Of a stretch of DNA of 64,000 nucleotides, positions 8,458-17,591 are shown piece after piece (position 1 is the stretch's first letter; each line of letters opens with the position of its first letter). The stretch is from positions 29,631 through 93,630 of the forward strand of contig CAWDOR010000019.1 in the NCBI GenBank assembly GCA_963804045.1. Direction: 5' to 3'. The notes under the pieces are model-generated. The model did not search any database, was not told the origin of the DNA, and was given only the letters and a program-made list of their open reading frames with translations. The translations under genes and the position numbers were made by a program. This DNA is from Rhodoblastus sp963804045. Lineage in GTDB: Bacteria > Pseudomonadota > Alphaproteobacteria > Rhizobiales > Beijerinckiaceae.

Positions 8458-10311
8458 ATGGTTGATCGTAACCGGTGCGAGGATCGCAAGCAAAAAGAAC
8501 TGATGATCCTCCAACGCGACATTCTCGAAGCCTTGGCGCGAGGACGACCGCTGAACCGGGTCATGGTCAAACTGTGCCGTCGCGCCGAAAGCTTCGCGCC
8601 GGGCGCGATCTGCACCATTCTGCGCGTCGATGCGGGAGGACGGCTGCACACGCTTGCGGCGCCGGGCCTGCCCTCCAAATATTCGCGCGCCATCGACGGC
8701 CTCGCCATAGGACCTTGCGTGGGCTCGTGCGGCACGGCGGCCTTTACCGGGAAGCCGGTGCTGGTGTCCGACATCGCTACCGACCCGCTCTGGGCGGATT
8801 TTCGGGCGCTGGTCTTGCCCCTAGGTCTGCGCGCCTGCTGGTCTTTCCCGATTCTCAACGGCGAAAATCGGGTCATTGGCACTTTCGCCTTCTACTATCG
8901 CGAGCGCACGGGACCGCGCCGGGAGGAAAAAGACCTGGTGCGGACGGTGACGCGGCTTTGCGCGATCGCCATGGAGCAGGAGGAGACTCGTGGCATTTTG
9001 CGCCGTCTCGCCTTTACCGATTCCCTGACCGGGCTGGCCAATCGCACCGCCTTCCGCGAGCAGGCGGAAGAAGCTTTAAAGCTGACGGCGGCCGATGGTC
9101 CTCCCCATTCATTCGCTGTGCTTTGCCTCGATCTCGACGGATTCAAGCGTGTCAACGACGATCTCGGCCATGCCGCCGGGGACCGGCTCCTGGTCCTGGC
9201 CGCGGAGCGGCTGGCGGCGACGGCGGGTCACGAAAATCTTGTCGCGCGGCTGGGCGGCGACGAATTCGCGATCCTGCAACGCGACGTTACGCGGACCGAA
9301 GAGGTTGCGGCGCTGGCGGCGGCGTTCATTGCCGCCTTGACCGAGCCATTCCTGATCGAAGGCCGATCCGTCACGGTCGGCTGCGGCATCGGCGCCGCTT
9401 GCGCGCCTGGCGATGGCGCGACGCTGGACCTTCTGGTAAAAAATGCCGATATCGCGCTCTACGCGGCCAAGAGCGCCGGCCGCAACCGATTTCGCATGTT
9501 CGACGCCGAGGAGAACGCGCGGCGCGAATCGAGCGAATTGGCCGAAAACGAATTGCGCGTCGCGCTGCAACAGAACGAAATCGAAGTCTTTTACCAGCCC
9601 ATCGTCGATTTGGTCTCACGCCGCACCATCGGGTTCGAGGCTCTGGCGCGCTGGCGGCATCCGAGACGCGGCCTGCTGCCGCCCTCCGAATTCATCGCCG
9701 TGGCGGAACGTTGCGGCTTGATCGACGAATTGGGCGCCTTGGTCCTGAGGCGGGCTTGCGCCGACGCCTCGCTTTGGCCCGCCGATCTGAGCGTCGCCGT
9801 CAATCTGTCGGCGCTGCAATTGCGCGCGCAGGCTTTCCCGCTGCGCGTCGCGCGCATTCTCGATCAAAGCCGCCTTTTGCCGTCGCGGCTCGAACTGGAG
9901 CTGACCGAAACCGCGCTGCTGTCGGAAGACGCGGCGACGCGGCGCAGTCTGTTCGACATCAAGGAGCTGGGGGTCGCCATTGCCATCGACGATTTTGGCA
10001 CCGGCTATTCGGCGCTGTCCTATCTGCGCGCCTTCCCCGTGGACCGGCTCAAGATCGACCGTTCCTTCGTCACGGATATGCTGACGTCTCCCAATGATCG
10101 TTCGATCATTCGCGCGGTGATCGCCATGGCCAGGGATCTTGGCGTCAAGATCACCGCCGAAGGCATAGAAACGCCGGAACAATTGGCCTGGCTGCGCGAC
10201 GCGGGTTGCGCCGACGGCCAGGGCTATCTGCTCGGTCGTCCGGCGCCAGCGGACCAGCTCGACGTCTTCATGCCGGAGGCGCCGGCGCGCCAGGCGGCGG
10301 CTGGCGCCTGA
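8458..10311 (+). CDS. GAF-GGDEF-EAL cyclic di-GMP signalling protein
   Basis: 617 residues without membrane segments, so cytoplasmic. A GAF sensor domain (about 20-165) is followed by a diguanylate cyclase domain with an intact GGDEF motif (LVARLGGDEF) and a phosphodiesterase domain. In the latter EAL (IGFEALARWRHP), the DDFGTGYS loop and the EGIET and QGYLLGRP motifs are all present. Both catalytic centres therefore look competent. An RxxD inhibitory site is not seen five residues before GGDEF. The signal bound by the GAF domain is unknown. It stands alone and converges with pyk, one base separating the two genes. Confidence 0.9.
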   Translation: MVDRNRCEDRKQKELMILQRDILEALARGRPLNRVMVKLCRRAESFAPGAICTILRVDAGGRLHTLAAPGLPSKYSRAIDGLAIGPCVGSCGTAAFTGKPVLVSDIATDPLWADFRALVLPLGLRACWSFPILNGENRVIGTFAFYYRERTGPRREEKDLVRTVTRLCAIAMEQEETRGILRRLAFTDSLTGLANRTAFREQAEEALKLTAADGPPHSFAVLCLDLDGFKRVNDDLGHAAGDRLLVLAAERLAATAGHENLVARLGGDEFAILQRDVTRTEEVAALAAAFIAALTEPFLIEGRSVTVGCGIGAACAPGDGATLDLLVKNADIALYAAKSAGRNRFRMFDAEENARRESSELAENELRVALQQNEIEVFYQPIVDLVSRRTIGFEALARWRHPRRGLLPPSEFIAVAERCGLIDELGALVLRRACADASLWPADLSVAVNLSALQLRAQAFPLRVARILDQSRLLPSRLELELTETALLSEDAATRRSLFDIKELGVAIAIDDFGTGYSALSYLRAFPVDRLKIDRSFVTDMLTSPNDRSIIRAVIAMARDLGVKITAEGIETPEQLAWLRDAGCADGQGYLLGRPAPADQLDVFMPEAPARQAAAGA

Positions 10312-10312
10312 T

Positions 10313-11749
10313 CTACTGTGCCCGCAAACCGTCCTCGGCGATGAAGGCGATGCGCACCATATTGGTGGCGCCGGGGTTGCCGAAGGGGACGCCGGCGATG
10401 ATGACGATGCGGTCGCCCGGCCGGGCGAAATCCTGGCGCACGGCGAATTTGCAAGCGCGATTGGCCATGTCGTCGACGTCATTGGCGTCTTTGGTCACCG
10501 CGGCCTGCGCGCCCCAGACGACTGTGAGCCGCCGCGCCGTGTCGACATAGGGCGTCAGCGCCAGGATCGGCGCGCGGGGCCGCTCGCGGGCGACGCGCAG
10601 GGCGGTGGCGCCCGAGGCCGTCCAGGCGACAATGGCCTTCATCTCGAGGGTTTCCGCCATGTCGCGGGCGGCCACGGCCACAGCGTCGGCGCCGGTTCTC
10701 TCCGGCGGCGTGCGCTGCGCCGCGATAATGCCGCGATAGACGCCCTCGCTTTCGACTTCCTCGGCGATGCGGCTCATCATCGCCACGGCTTCGACCGGAT
10801 ATTGGCCGGAGGCCGATTCCGCCGAGAGCATGATGGCGTCGGCGCCTTCGAACACGGCGGTGGCCACGTCCGAGACCTCGGCGCGGGTCGGGGCCGGCGA
10901 GGTGATCATCGATTCCAGCATTTGCGTCGCCACCACCACCGGGCGGCCCATGCGCCGGGCCTCGCGGGTGATGCGCTTCTGCAGGCCCGGCACTTTTTCC
11001 AGCGGCATTTCCACGCCGAGATCGCCGCGCGCCACCATCAGCCCGTCGGCGACGGCGAGAATTTCCTCGAGCCGGGCGATGGCCTGCGGCTTTTCGATCT
11101 TGGCCATGATCGCGGCGCGCGCGCCGGCTATGGCCTTGACCGCCTTCACATCCTCAGCGCGCTGGACGAAGGACAGCGCGATCCAGTCCACGCCGGTCTC
11201 CACCGCCGCGGCCAGATCGATGCGGTCCTTGTCGGTCATGGCGGCGACGGCGATTTCGGTGTCGGGCAGGCTGACGCCCTTGCGGTTGGAAATGCGGCCG
11301 CCGACATCGACGAGGGTCACGGCGCGGTCGGGCGTGGCCTCGACCACATGCAGGCGCAACCGGCCGTCGTCGATCAGCAATTTATGGCCGGGGCGCAGGC
11401 TCTCAAGGATTTCCGGATGGGGCAGGCGGACGCGCGCGGCGTCGCCAGGCGTCTCATTGGAATCGAGCACAAAAGTCTGGCCCTTGACCAGATCGGCGCC
11501 GCCGTCCTTGAACAGGCCGACGCGCAGTTTCGGCCCTTGCAGATCGACCAGCGCGCCAATGGGGCGGCCGACTTTCTTCTCCACGGCGCGGATCATGGCG
11601 ACGATCCTGCGCATGCCCTCGGGATCGGTGTGGCTCATGTTGATGCGGAACAGATCGGCCCCCGCCCGCCACAATTTTTCGATGGCCGCCTCGTCGTTCG
11701 AGGCGGGTCCGAGTGTGGCGACGATCTTGCAGCGGCGGCTTCTCTTCAT
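10313..11749 (-). CDS. pyk: Pyruvate kinase
   Basis: 478 residues; makes pyruvate and ATP from phosphoenolpyruvate and ADP, the last step of glycolysis. The start MKRSRRCKIVATLGPAS is the family's usual N-terminus, and the active-site block IMAKIEKPQAI and the signature MVARGDLGVEMP are intact. The C-terminal domain continues to the end. The frame is open upstream to 12103, but that part overlaps the DUF1036 gene, so the ATG at 11749 was taken. It starts 14 bp after the DUF1036 gene, which suggests a two-gene transcript. Confidence 0.95.
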   Translation of the reverse strand: MKRSRRCKIVATLGPASNDEAAIEKLWRAGADLFRINMSHTDPEGMRRIVAMIRAVEKKVGRPIGALVDLQGPKLRVGLFKDGGADLVKGQTFVLDSNETPGDAARVRLPHPEILESLRPGHKLLIDDGRLRLHVVEATPDRAVTLVDVGGRISNRKGVSLPDTEIAVAAMTDKDRIDLAAAVETGVDWIALSFVQRAEDVKAVKAIAGARAAIMAKIEKPQAIARLEEILAVADGLMVARGDLGVEMPLEKVPGLQKRITREARRMGRPVVVATQMLESMITSPAPTRAEVSDVATAVFEGADAIMLSAESASGQYPVEAVAMMSRIAEEVESEGVYRGIIAAQRTPPERTGADAVAVAARDMAETLEMKAIVAWTASGATALRVARERPRAPILALTPYVDTARRLTVVWGAQAAVTKDANDVDDMANRACKFAVRQDFARPGDRIVIIAGVPFGNPGATNMVRIAFIAEDGLRAQ

Positions 11750-11763
11750 CAGGTCATCCTTTT

Positions 11764-12204
11764 TCAGTGGCTCTGGCCGGGATCGGTGAGCTGCACCGTC
11801 CAGTTCTTGGCGTCCTTGCCGGTGTCGACCTCGAAAAATCCGGAGCGATCGAAACCGCGCACAAAACAATCCTCGCGGCCCTCGATGCGGAATTCGCGGT
11901 CGCGCGTGCACATGAAGGCCTTGCCCTTCCATTCGCCGCCATGCTCGTCGATGGCGTAGACATAGTAGAATTCGGCGGCGAGCGGCCCGCGCAAAAGCGT
12001 TTCGCAGGCGGCGGGCTTGATGTTCCACCAGCCCTCGGACACCCAGCCGGTTCCATTGGTATAGGCCAGGGACACGCTGACGCGCGCGCCGGTGTTGTTG
12101 CACATGCGGAAATCGGCGCGGGCGGCGCCGGCAAAAAAAACGGACGTTGCGGCGAGGAGGAAGGCGGCGCGGGCCAAAACCTTCCGGCGGCGGGCGATCG
12201 GCAT
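11764..12204 (-). CDS. DUF1036 domain secreted protein
   Basis: 146 residues with a signal peptide (MPIARRRKVLARAAFLLAAT, cleavage after ARA). The mature part begins DFRMCNNTGARVSVSLAY and goes on through GWVSEGWWNI, which are hallmarks of DUF1036 proteins found next to pyruvate kinase in many Rhizobiales. A longer frame starts at 12279, but the ATG at 12204 places the signal peptide at the N-terminus. The function is unknown; it should be periplasmic. Cysteines in CNN, ACE, MCT and DCF may form disulfides. Confidence 0.85.
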   Translation of the reverse strand: MPIARRRKVLARAAFLLAATSVFFAGAARADFRMCNNTGARVSVSLAYTNGTGWVSEGWWNIKPAACETLLRGPLAAEFYYVYAIDEHGGEWKGKAFMCTRDREFRIEGREDCFVRGFDRSGFFEVDTGKDAKNWTVQLTDPGQSH

Positions 12205-12335
12205 GTATGACGGCTCATGATTTGGCGCGGGGACGCGCGGCGACTTTTGACTTTGCCGGCGCGAACTCCTTTTAACCATTCAGGCGAACCGCGTCGATGC
12301 GCTTCGCGCCAGCTTGGCGATTTTTAAGTGCGACC

Positions 12336-13157
12336 GTGACGGACAAGCCCGAATCCTCCTCCCTAGCGGAAAACGCAGGCTTTTCGCCCGTCGAAATCAT
12401 CGCCGGCTCTCCTGGCCAGCCTCTGGCTTTGTTCTGCGATCATGCGCGCAACGCCTTGCCCAGGGTCTATGGCGACCTGGGTCTGGCGCGCGAATCTCTG
12501 GAACGGCACATAGCCTATGACATTGGCGCCGAAAATGTCACGCGGCGTCTCGCCGCAGCCTTGGGGGCCGGCGCGGCGCTGGCCGGCTTTTCCCGGCTGC
12601 TGATCGATCCCAATCGCGGCGAGGACGATCCTACCCTGGTGATGCGCATTTCCGACGGCGCGCTGATCCCCGGCAACGCCCGGATCGGACCGGATGAGAT
12701 TTCCCGCCGCGTCGAAGCCTATTGGCGCCCCTATCGGAACGCCTGCGCAGGGCTGATCGACGCCGTGGCGGCGGCCGGTCAGGTTCCCGTCCTGCTGGGG
12801 GTCCATTCCTTCACGCCCTGTTTTCGCGGACAGGCGCGCCCCTGGGATTGCGGCGTGTTGTGGGACGAAGACCCGCGTCTCGCCGCGCCGCTGATCGCGG
12901 CATTGCGCGCGGAGGGGCTGACGGTTGGCGACAACGAGCCCTATGACGGCGCGCTCAAGGGCGACACCATGTATGAGTTTTCCACCCGGCGCGGTTTTCC
13001 CGGCGCGCTGATCGAGATTCGCCAGGATTTTCTGCTCGACGACGCGGGCTGCGCCGCATGGGCCGAGCGTCTGGCGCGCGTGTTGCCGAAAGTCCTGGCG
13101 GGCGAGGCCCTGGGCCGGATGGCCCTTTACGGTTCGCGGACCGGAGCTTTGGCCTGA
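12336..13157 (+). CDS. N-formylglutamate amidohydrolase family protein
   Basis: About 273 residues. Family landmarks are LFCDHARNALP near the start, HIAYDIGA, LLIDPNRGEDDPTL, the VHSFTP block and the final EIRQDFL. Family members hydrolyse N-formylglutamate, the last step of one histidine breakdown route, though hut genes are absent here and the substrate may differ. A GTG at 12336 gives an N-terminus typical of relatives (TDKPES); an ATG at 12297 would add 13 residues and is the alternative. Confidence 0.8.
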   Translation: MTDKPESSSLAENAGFSPVEIIAGSPGQPLALFCDHARNALPRVYGDLGLARESLERHIAYDIGAENVTRRLAAALGAGAALAGFSRLLIDPNRGEDDPTLVMRISDGALIPGNARIGPDEISRRVEAYWRPYRNACAGLIDAVAAAGQVPVLLGVHSFTPCFRGQARPWDCGVLWDEDPRLAAPLIAALRAEGLTVGDNEPYDGALKGDTMYEFSTRRGFPGALIEIRQDFLLDDAGCAAWAERLARVLPKVLAGEALGRMALYGSRTGALA

Positions 13158-13256
13158 GGTTTTTCCCGGGCGATATCCACAGTCCCCGCGCCTTGACGCG
13201 GGCGGCGGCGTGGTCCATCTGAAAGCCCCAATTTCACTTAGATCAGGATTGACATC

Positions 13257-13499
13257 ATGAGCGCAGCCTCGCTCGACGGCGGCCATCTCAAAGCCTTTAT
13301 CGAACGCATCGAGCGTCTCGAAGAGGAAAAGAAGGCGATCGCCGAAGACATCAAGGAAGTCTATGCCGAAGCCAAGGGCAATGGCTATGACGTCAAAATC
13401 ATGCGGAAGATCATTTCCATCCGCAAGCAGGACGAGAACAAGCGCCGCGAGGAGGAGGAAATCCTCGACCTCTATCTCTCGGCGCTCGGCGGCGAATAA
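13257..13499 (+). CDS. gapR: GapR nucleoid-associated protein (DUF2312)
   Basis: 80 residues, highly charged and helical, matching GapR over its full length (LKAFIERIERLEEEKKAIAE, then VKIMRKIISIRKQDENKR). In Caulobacter GapR binds overtwisted, AT-rich DNA ahead of replication and transcription forks and aids topoisomerases. It is nearly universal in alphaproteobacteria, which helps place the organism. A strong terminator follows directly. Confidence 0.93.
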   Translation: MSAASLDGGHLKAFIERIERLEEEKKAIAEDIKEVYAEAKGNGYDVKIMRKIISIRKQDENKRREEEEILDLYLSALGGE

Positions 13500-13503
13500 G
13501 TTT

Positions 13504-13536
13504 CGCGCCGGCCGCTTCGGCGGCGGCGCGTTTTTT
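13504..13536 (+). terminator. Rho-independent terminator after gapR
   Basis: A GC-rich hairpin (cgcgcc...gccgc, ttcg loop, gcggc...ggcgcg) is followed at once by six T residues. It begins four bases after the gapR stop codon. Confidence 0.85.
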
Positions 13537-13636
13537 CTTTTTCGCAGGGATAGGTTTGCGCGCCGCGCCCGTTGTCAGGGCGGGCGCGCGACCCTAGCTG
13601 ATGGTCAAGCCTAACCCTCGAAACGGATTTGTCGCC

Positions 13637-14730
13637 ATGACCGTCGCCTCGACCCCTAAATTGTTCAGCGCCTTCCAGCTCGGCGATCTCACGCTGAAAA
13701 ACCGCGTGGTCATGGCGCCGCTGACCCGCAATCGGGCCACGCCCGGCACAAATGCGCCCAATGCGCTCACCGCCGAATATTACCGCCAGCGCGCCGGGGC
13801 GGGGCTGATCGTCAGCGAGGCCTCGCCGATCTCCCAACAGGGCCAGGGCTATATCGACACGCCCTGGATCGCCACCGAGGAACAGGTCGCCGGCTGGCGG
13901 CTGGTGACCGACGCCGTCCACGGGGCCGGGGGGCGCATCTTCATCCAGCTTTGGCATGTCGGGCGCGTCTCTCATGTGTCGCTGCAACCCGATGGAGGCG
14001 CCCGGTCGCGCCCTCGGCGATTCGCGCCAACACCAAGACCGTTTTGGGCGAGGGTTTCGTCGATGTCTCCACGCCGCGCGCGCTGGAGCGCGACGAATTG
14101 CCCGGCCTTGTCGCCGATTACGCCAATGCCGCGCGCAATGCCGTCAAGGCCGGTTTCGACGGCGTCGAAATCCACGCCGCCAATGGCTATCTGCTCGACC
14201 AGTTCCAGCGCGATTCCAGCAATAAGCGCACGGACGACTACGGCGGCTCGATCGAGAACCGCTGCCGGCTGACGCTGGAGGTCGTGGACGCCATCCTCAA
14301 GGTTCTGCCCCCGGGAAAAGTCGGCATACGCTTCGCGCCGGTCAGTCCGGCCAATGATATTTCCGACAGCGATCCCCAGGCCCTGTTCAACCATCTCGTC
14401 GAACAGGTTTCGCTGCGCAAGCTCGCCTATATTCACATTGTCGAGGGCGCCACCGGCGGGCCGCGCGACATAGCGCCTTTCGATTTCGCCGCGCTGAAAA
14501 AACGCTTTTCCGGCGCCTATATGGCCAATAATGGCTACGACCGCGACAGCGCGATCGCGGCGGTCGAGTCGGGCGCCGCCGATCTCGTCGCCTTCGGCCG
14601 TCCCTTCATCGCCAATCCCGATCTGGTCGAGCGGCTGCGTCGCCACGGGCCCCTGGCGCAGATCGACATGGCCACCCTCTATGGCGGCGATGCGCGCGGC
14701 TACACGGATTATCCGGCCTGGGCAGACTGA
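13637..14730 (+). pseudogene. Old Yellow Enzyme family alkene reductase, frameshifted
   Basis: An FMN-dependent NADH:flavin oxidoreductase of the NemA/XenB group. The first part (LFSAFQLGDLTLKNRVVMAP through WHVGRVSHVSLQPDGGA) is in one frame. The remainder (PSAIRANTKTVLGEGFVDVS to DYPAWAD, including GFDGVEIHAANGYLLDQF) is in another. The break lies near base 14003 at a gcccgg run, where adding one base would rebuild the expected GGAPVAPSA. The restored length of 364 residues is exactly that of the family. Either a one-base deletion inactivated the gene or the base was missed in sequencing. Confidence 0.88.
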
Positions 14731-14751
14731 GGCGAAAAGGGGCGTTCGAAC

Positions 14752-15618
14752 ATGAGCGGAGATTCAACGCCGTCGCATGAACCCTCTCCGTCGCGGCGGC
14801 GGTTTATCGCCGCCAGCGCGGCGGCGGGCTATGCGCTCGCCGCCGGCCCTGTTCAGGCCCAGGCGATCACCACCGGCGCCGAAGGGCTGGAGACCGGCGA
14901 GGCGCGCGCGGCGGTGGCGGGCGGCGAAATGCCGCTTTATTTCGCCCGGCCCAAGGGCGTGGCGAATCCTCCGGTCGTGATCGTCGCCATGGAAATTTTC
15001 GGCCTCCACGAATATATCCGCGACATCTGCCGCCGCCTGGCGAAATTGGGCGCTTTGGCCGTGGCCCCGGATTATTATTTCCGCCTGGGCGTCGATCTGA
15101 CTGGGATTACGGATTTCAAGCAATTAATGCCCCTGGTCAACGCCAAGCCCGACGCGGAGCTGCTCGCCGATCTCGACGCCGCCGCAGCCTGGGCCAAGGC
15201 GCAGGGCGGCGATGTCGGCCGTTTGGGCGTTATCGGCTTCTGCCGGGGCGGGCGCACGGTCTGGGAATATTGCGCCGCCAGCCCGCTTCCGCGCGCCGGC
15301 GTGGCCTTTTACGGCTCGCTGGTCGATGCGCCCGCGCAAAAGCCGATCTGGCCGAAAAGTCCGCTCGATCTCGCCGGGGCGATGAAGGCGCCGGTGCTTG
15401 GTCTTTACGGCGGCGCCGATCAGGGCATTCCCGCAGCTCAGGTCGAGGAGATGAAGGCGCGGCTGGCGGCGGCGGGCAAAACCGCCGAATTCGTCATCTA
15501 TCCCGACGCGCCTCACGCCTTCCACGCCGATTATCGTCCCAGCTATCGCAAAGCGGCGGCGGAGGACGCGTGGTCGCGCATGACGGCGTGGCTGCGACGA
15601 TATGGCGTGTTGGGGTGA
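14752..15618 (+). CDS. Dienelactone hydrolase family protein, Tat-exported
   Basis: 288 residues. A twin-arginine signal (SRRRFIAASAAAGYALA) shows export in folded form to the periplasm. The alpha/beta hydrolase core has a cysteine nucleophile in GFCRGG (near 164), the acid in GGADQGI and the histidine in APHAFHADY, the triad of dienelactone hydrolases. Cytoplasmic relatives open dienelactone in chloroaromatic breakdown; exported ones of this kind have no settled substrate. It follows the alkene reductase by 21 bp and is probably in the same transcript. Confidence 0.85.
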   Translation: MSGDSTPSHEPSPSRRRFIAASAAAGYALAAGPVQAQAITTGAEGLETGEARAAVAGGEMPLYFARPKGVANPPVVIVAMEIFGLHEYIRDICRRLAKLGALAVAPDYYFRLGVDLTGITDFKQLMPLVNAKPDAELLADLDAAAAWAKAQGGDVGRLGVIGFCRGGRTVWEYCAASPLPRAGVAFYGSLVDAPAQKPIWPKSPLDLAGAMKAPVLGLYGGADQGIPAAQVEEMKARLAAAGKTAEFVIYPDAPHAFHADYRPSYRKAAAEDAWSRMTAWLRRYGVLG

Positions 15619-15705
15619 TCCGGCGCGAAACGTAGCTCTTTATTAACCATAAATGCCTAACGCTGAGAGGGTCAGGCGCGCCTGCGCCATTCCCGCGAGG
15701 CTCTC

Positions 15706-17388
15706 TTGTTCCGTTGTCCGCGTCGCCGTCATTCCCGGCCTGCCTTGTTTTCGCGCGCGGCGCTGCTCTGCGCCGCGCCGCTGTGGGTCGGCATGATCGG
15801 CTTCGCGCAGGCGCAGCAGGCGGGACTGCCGCCGCCGCCCGGCTCCCGGCTCGATCCCAGCGCGCCACCGGCCATCGGCGCCGCCGTCGAGCTCGACCGC
15901 CCCTCGCGGGAAATGATGGGACAGCCGGCGCTGCCCGGCGACGATCTCGCCGGCCGCTATGACGCGGACGCCATGGAATTGCGCACGACCTCCGGCGCGG
16001 CGAATTACGGCAAGCCCGTCATCAGAAAGCCTGGCCAGAAACCGCCGAAGAAGCTGCCTTTTCCTGGCCTTCCCACCCTGACGCCCTATCCGACGTCGGC
16101 CGAAGCGCGGCGCGCGGCGAAACAGGACCGGGCCTTGCCGCCGAGCGATCCCGGCTATGTCGCGCCCTCGCCCGATACGGCGGTCTTGCCGCCCCCGCAG
16201 GCCAAGACGCGACCGAAAGTCGAGGACGAGCCTTTCGCGCCCGTTGGCGTCAATCTCGGCCTGTTGCGCGTCAAACCCTATGTCGAGACCGACATAGGGT
16301 TTGACGACAATCCCAATATGGCGGCGAAAGGGTCGCCGCAATTGCGCGGCACGGCCTTCACCCGCGAGGAAATCGGGTTTTCCGCGGCGTCCGACTGGAC
16401 CAACCATTCCTTCACCGGCGATCTGCGCCTCGGCTATGACGATTATTTCAGCGCTCATCAGGCCGATGCGCCCGATGGTCAGGGCAAGTTTCTCGCCCGC
16501 ATCGACGTCGCCCGCGACCTCAAGATCAATGTGGACGGCAAGTTCAGCCTGACCACGCAATTGCCGACCTCGCCCAATCTCAACAACAACGGTCTGCCGG
16601 TGACGCTGAAGGCGCGGCCGATCATCGCCGTCGGCGGCGGCGGGCTCGGCTTCACCAAGACCTTCAACCGTCTGGAACTGACGCTGCGCGGCTCGGTGGA
16701 GCGCGATGAATGGGGCGACGCGCATTTCGCCGATGGCTCGACCCAGGCCCTGTCGAAAGAGTCTTATAATGATTACGGGCTGACAGGCCGCGCCGCCTAT
16801 GAGTTGACGCCGGGGATCAAGCCCTATGTCGAGGCCACCGTCGACCGCCGCGATCACGATTCGCAGATCGATCTCTATGGCTATGAGCGCGATTCCAACG
16901 GCGTCCAGGCCAAGCTCGGCTCGACCTTCGAATTGACCCGGCTGCTGACCGGCGAAATTTCCGGCGGCTATGCCGAGCGCAAATATCAGGACGCGCGTCT
17001 CGCCGAATTGCGCGGCCCGACCTTCAATTCCTCGCTGGTCTGGGCGGTGACGCCGCTGACCAAGGTGACCCTGCGCGGCTCGACCTCGCTGGACGAAACC
17101 ACGGTCGTCGGTTCGCCGGGATCCTTGACCCATATTGGCGGCATCGAAGTCGCCCATGCGCTGATGCGCAATGTGACGCTGACGGCGACCGGCAGCATCC
17201 AGAACATGCAATATCAGGATGTCGGCATCAACCAGACGCTTTATCTGGAGGGCTTGCAGGCGGAATACGATCTGACCCGCGACATTGTCATCAAGGGGAC
17301 GTTCACGCACCAGCGCATGATCGCGAATCAGGCGGGATCGGGCTTTACCGCCAATGTCATCATGCTCGGCGTGAAGTTCCAGCGCTGA
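15706..17388 (+). CDS. Outer-membrane beta-barrel protein (BBP2-like)
   Basis: 560 residues starting at a TTG with a purine-rich ribosome site (gagg) about six bases upstream. A signal peptide ends near AQAQQ. A proline-rich, low-complexity periplasmic part (residues 40-175) follows. The rest is made of repeated amphipathic strands with Tyr/Phe/Asp-rich turns (YVETDIGFDDNPN, LGYDDYFSAHQ and so on), ending in VIMLGVKFQR, an aromatic-containing outer-membrane C-terminus. It resembles the outer-membrane beta-barrel family often found near polysaccharide export genes, but no such genes are adjacent. Function unknown. Confidence 0.78.
   Translation: MFRCPRRRHSRPALFSRAALLCAAPLWVGMIGFAQAQQAGLPPPPGSRLDPSAPPAIGAAVELDRPSREMMGQPALPGDDLAGRYDADAMELRTTSGAANYGKPVIRKPGQKPPKKLPFPGLPTLTPYPTSAEARRAAKQDRALPPSDPGYVAPSPDTAVLPPPQAKTRPKVEDEPFAPVGVNLGLLRVKPYVETDIGFDDNPNMAAKGSPQLRGTAFTREEIGFSAASDWTNHSFTGDLRLGYDDYFSAHQADAPDGQGKFLARIDVARDLKINVDGKFSLTTQLPTSPNLNNNGLPVTLKARPIIAVGGGGLGFTKTFNRLELTLRGSVERDEWGDAHFADGSTQALSKESYNDYGLTGRAAYELTPGIKPYVEATVDRRDHDSQIDLYGYERDSNGVQAKLGSTFELTRLLTGEISGGYAERKYQDARLAELRGPTFNSSLVWAVTPLTKVTLRGSTSLDETTVVGSPGSLTHIGGIEVAHALMRNVTLTATGSIQNMQYQDVGINQTLYLEGLQAEYDLTRDIVIKGTFTHQRMIANQAGSGFTANVIMLGVKFQR
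16270..16305. repeat. Perfect 16-bp inverted repeat inside the beta-barrel gene
   Basis: The arms gtcaaaccctatgtcg (16270-16285) and cgacatagggtttgac (16290-16305) are exact reverse complements with a 4-base loop. They sit within the coding sequence at the junction of the periplasmic part and the barrel (VKPYVETDIGFDD). Confidence 0.9.
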
Positions 17389-17591
17389 AGCCAGCCGCCG
17401 AGGCCATGTCAGAAAACTGACAAAATCCAATATATTCAAAAGAATTGTTGTTTATCAGTATTTTCCGCAGCCGCAGCGGTCGCGCGGGCCAGCCTGGAGC
17501 AAGCTTCGCCGGGTTCATTGGCCCTTGCGGCGCCTATGATCGCGAATATGCGCGGCAGCAAGTCCCGGTCCTCCCAGTCGATTGCCTCGCC

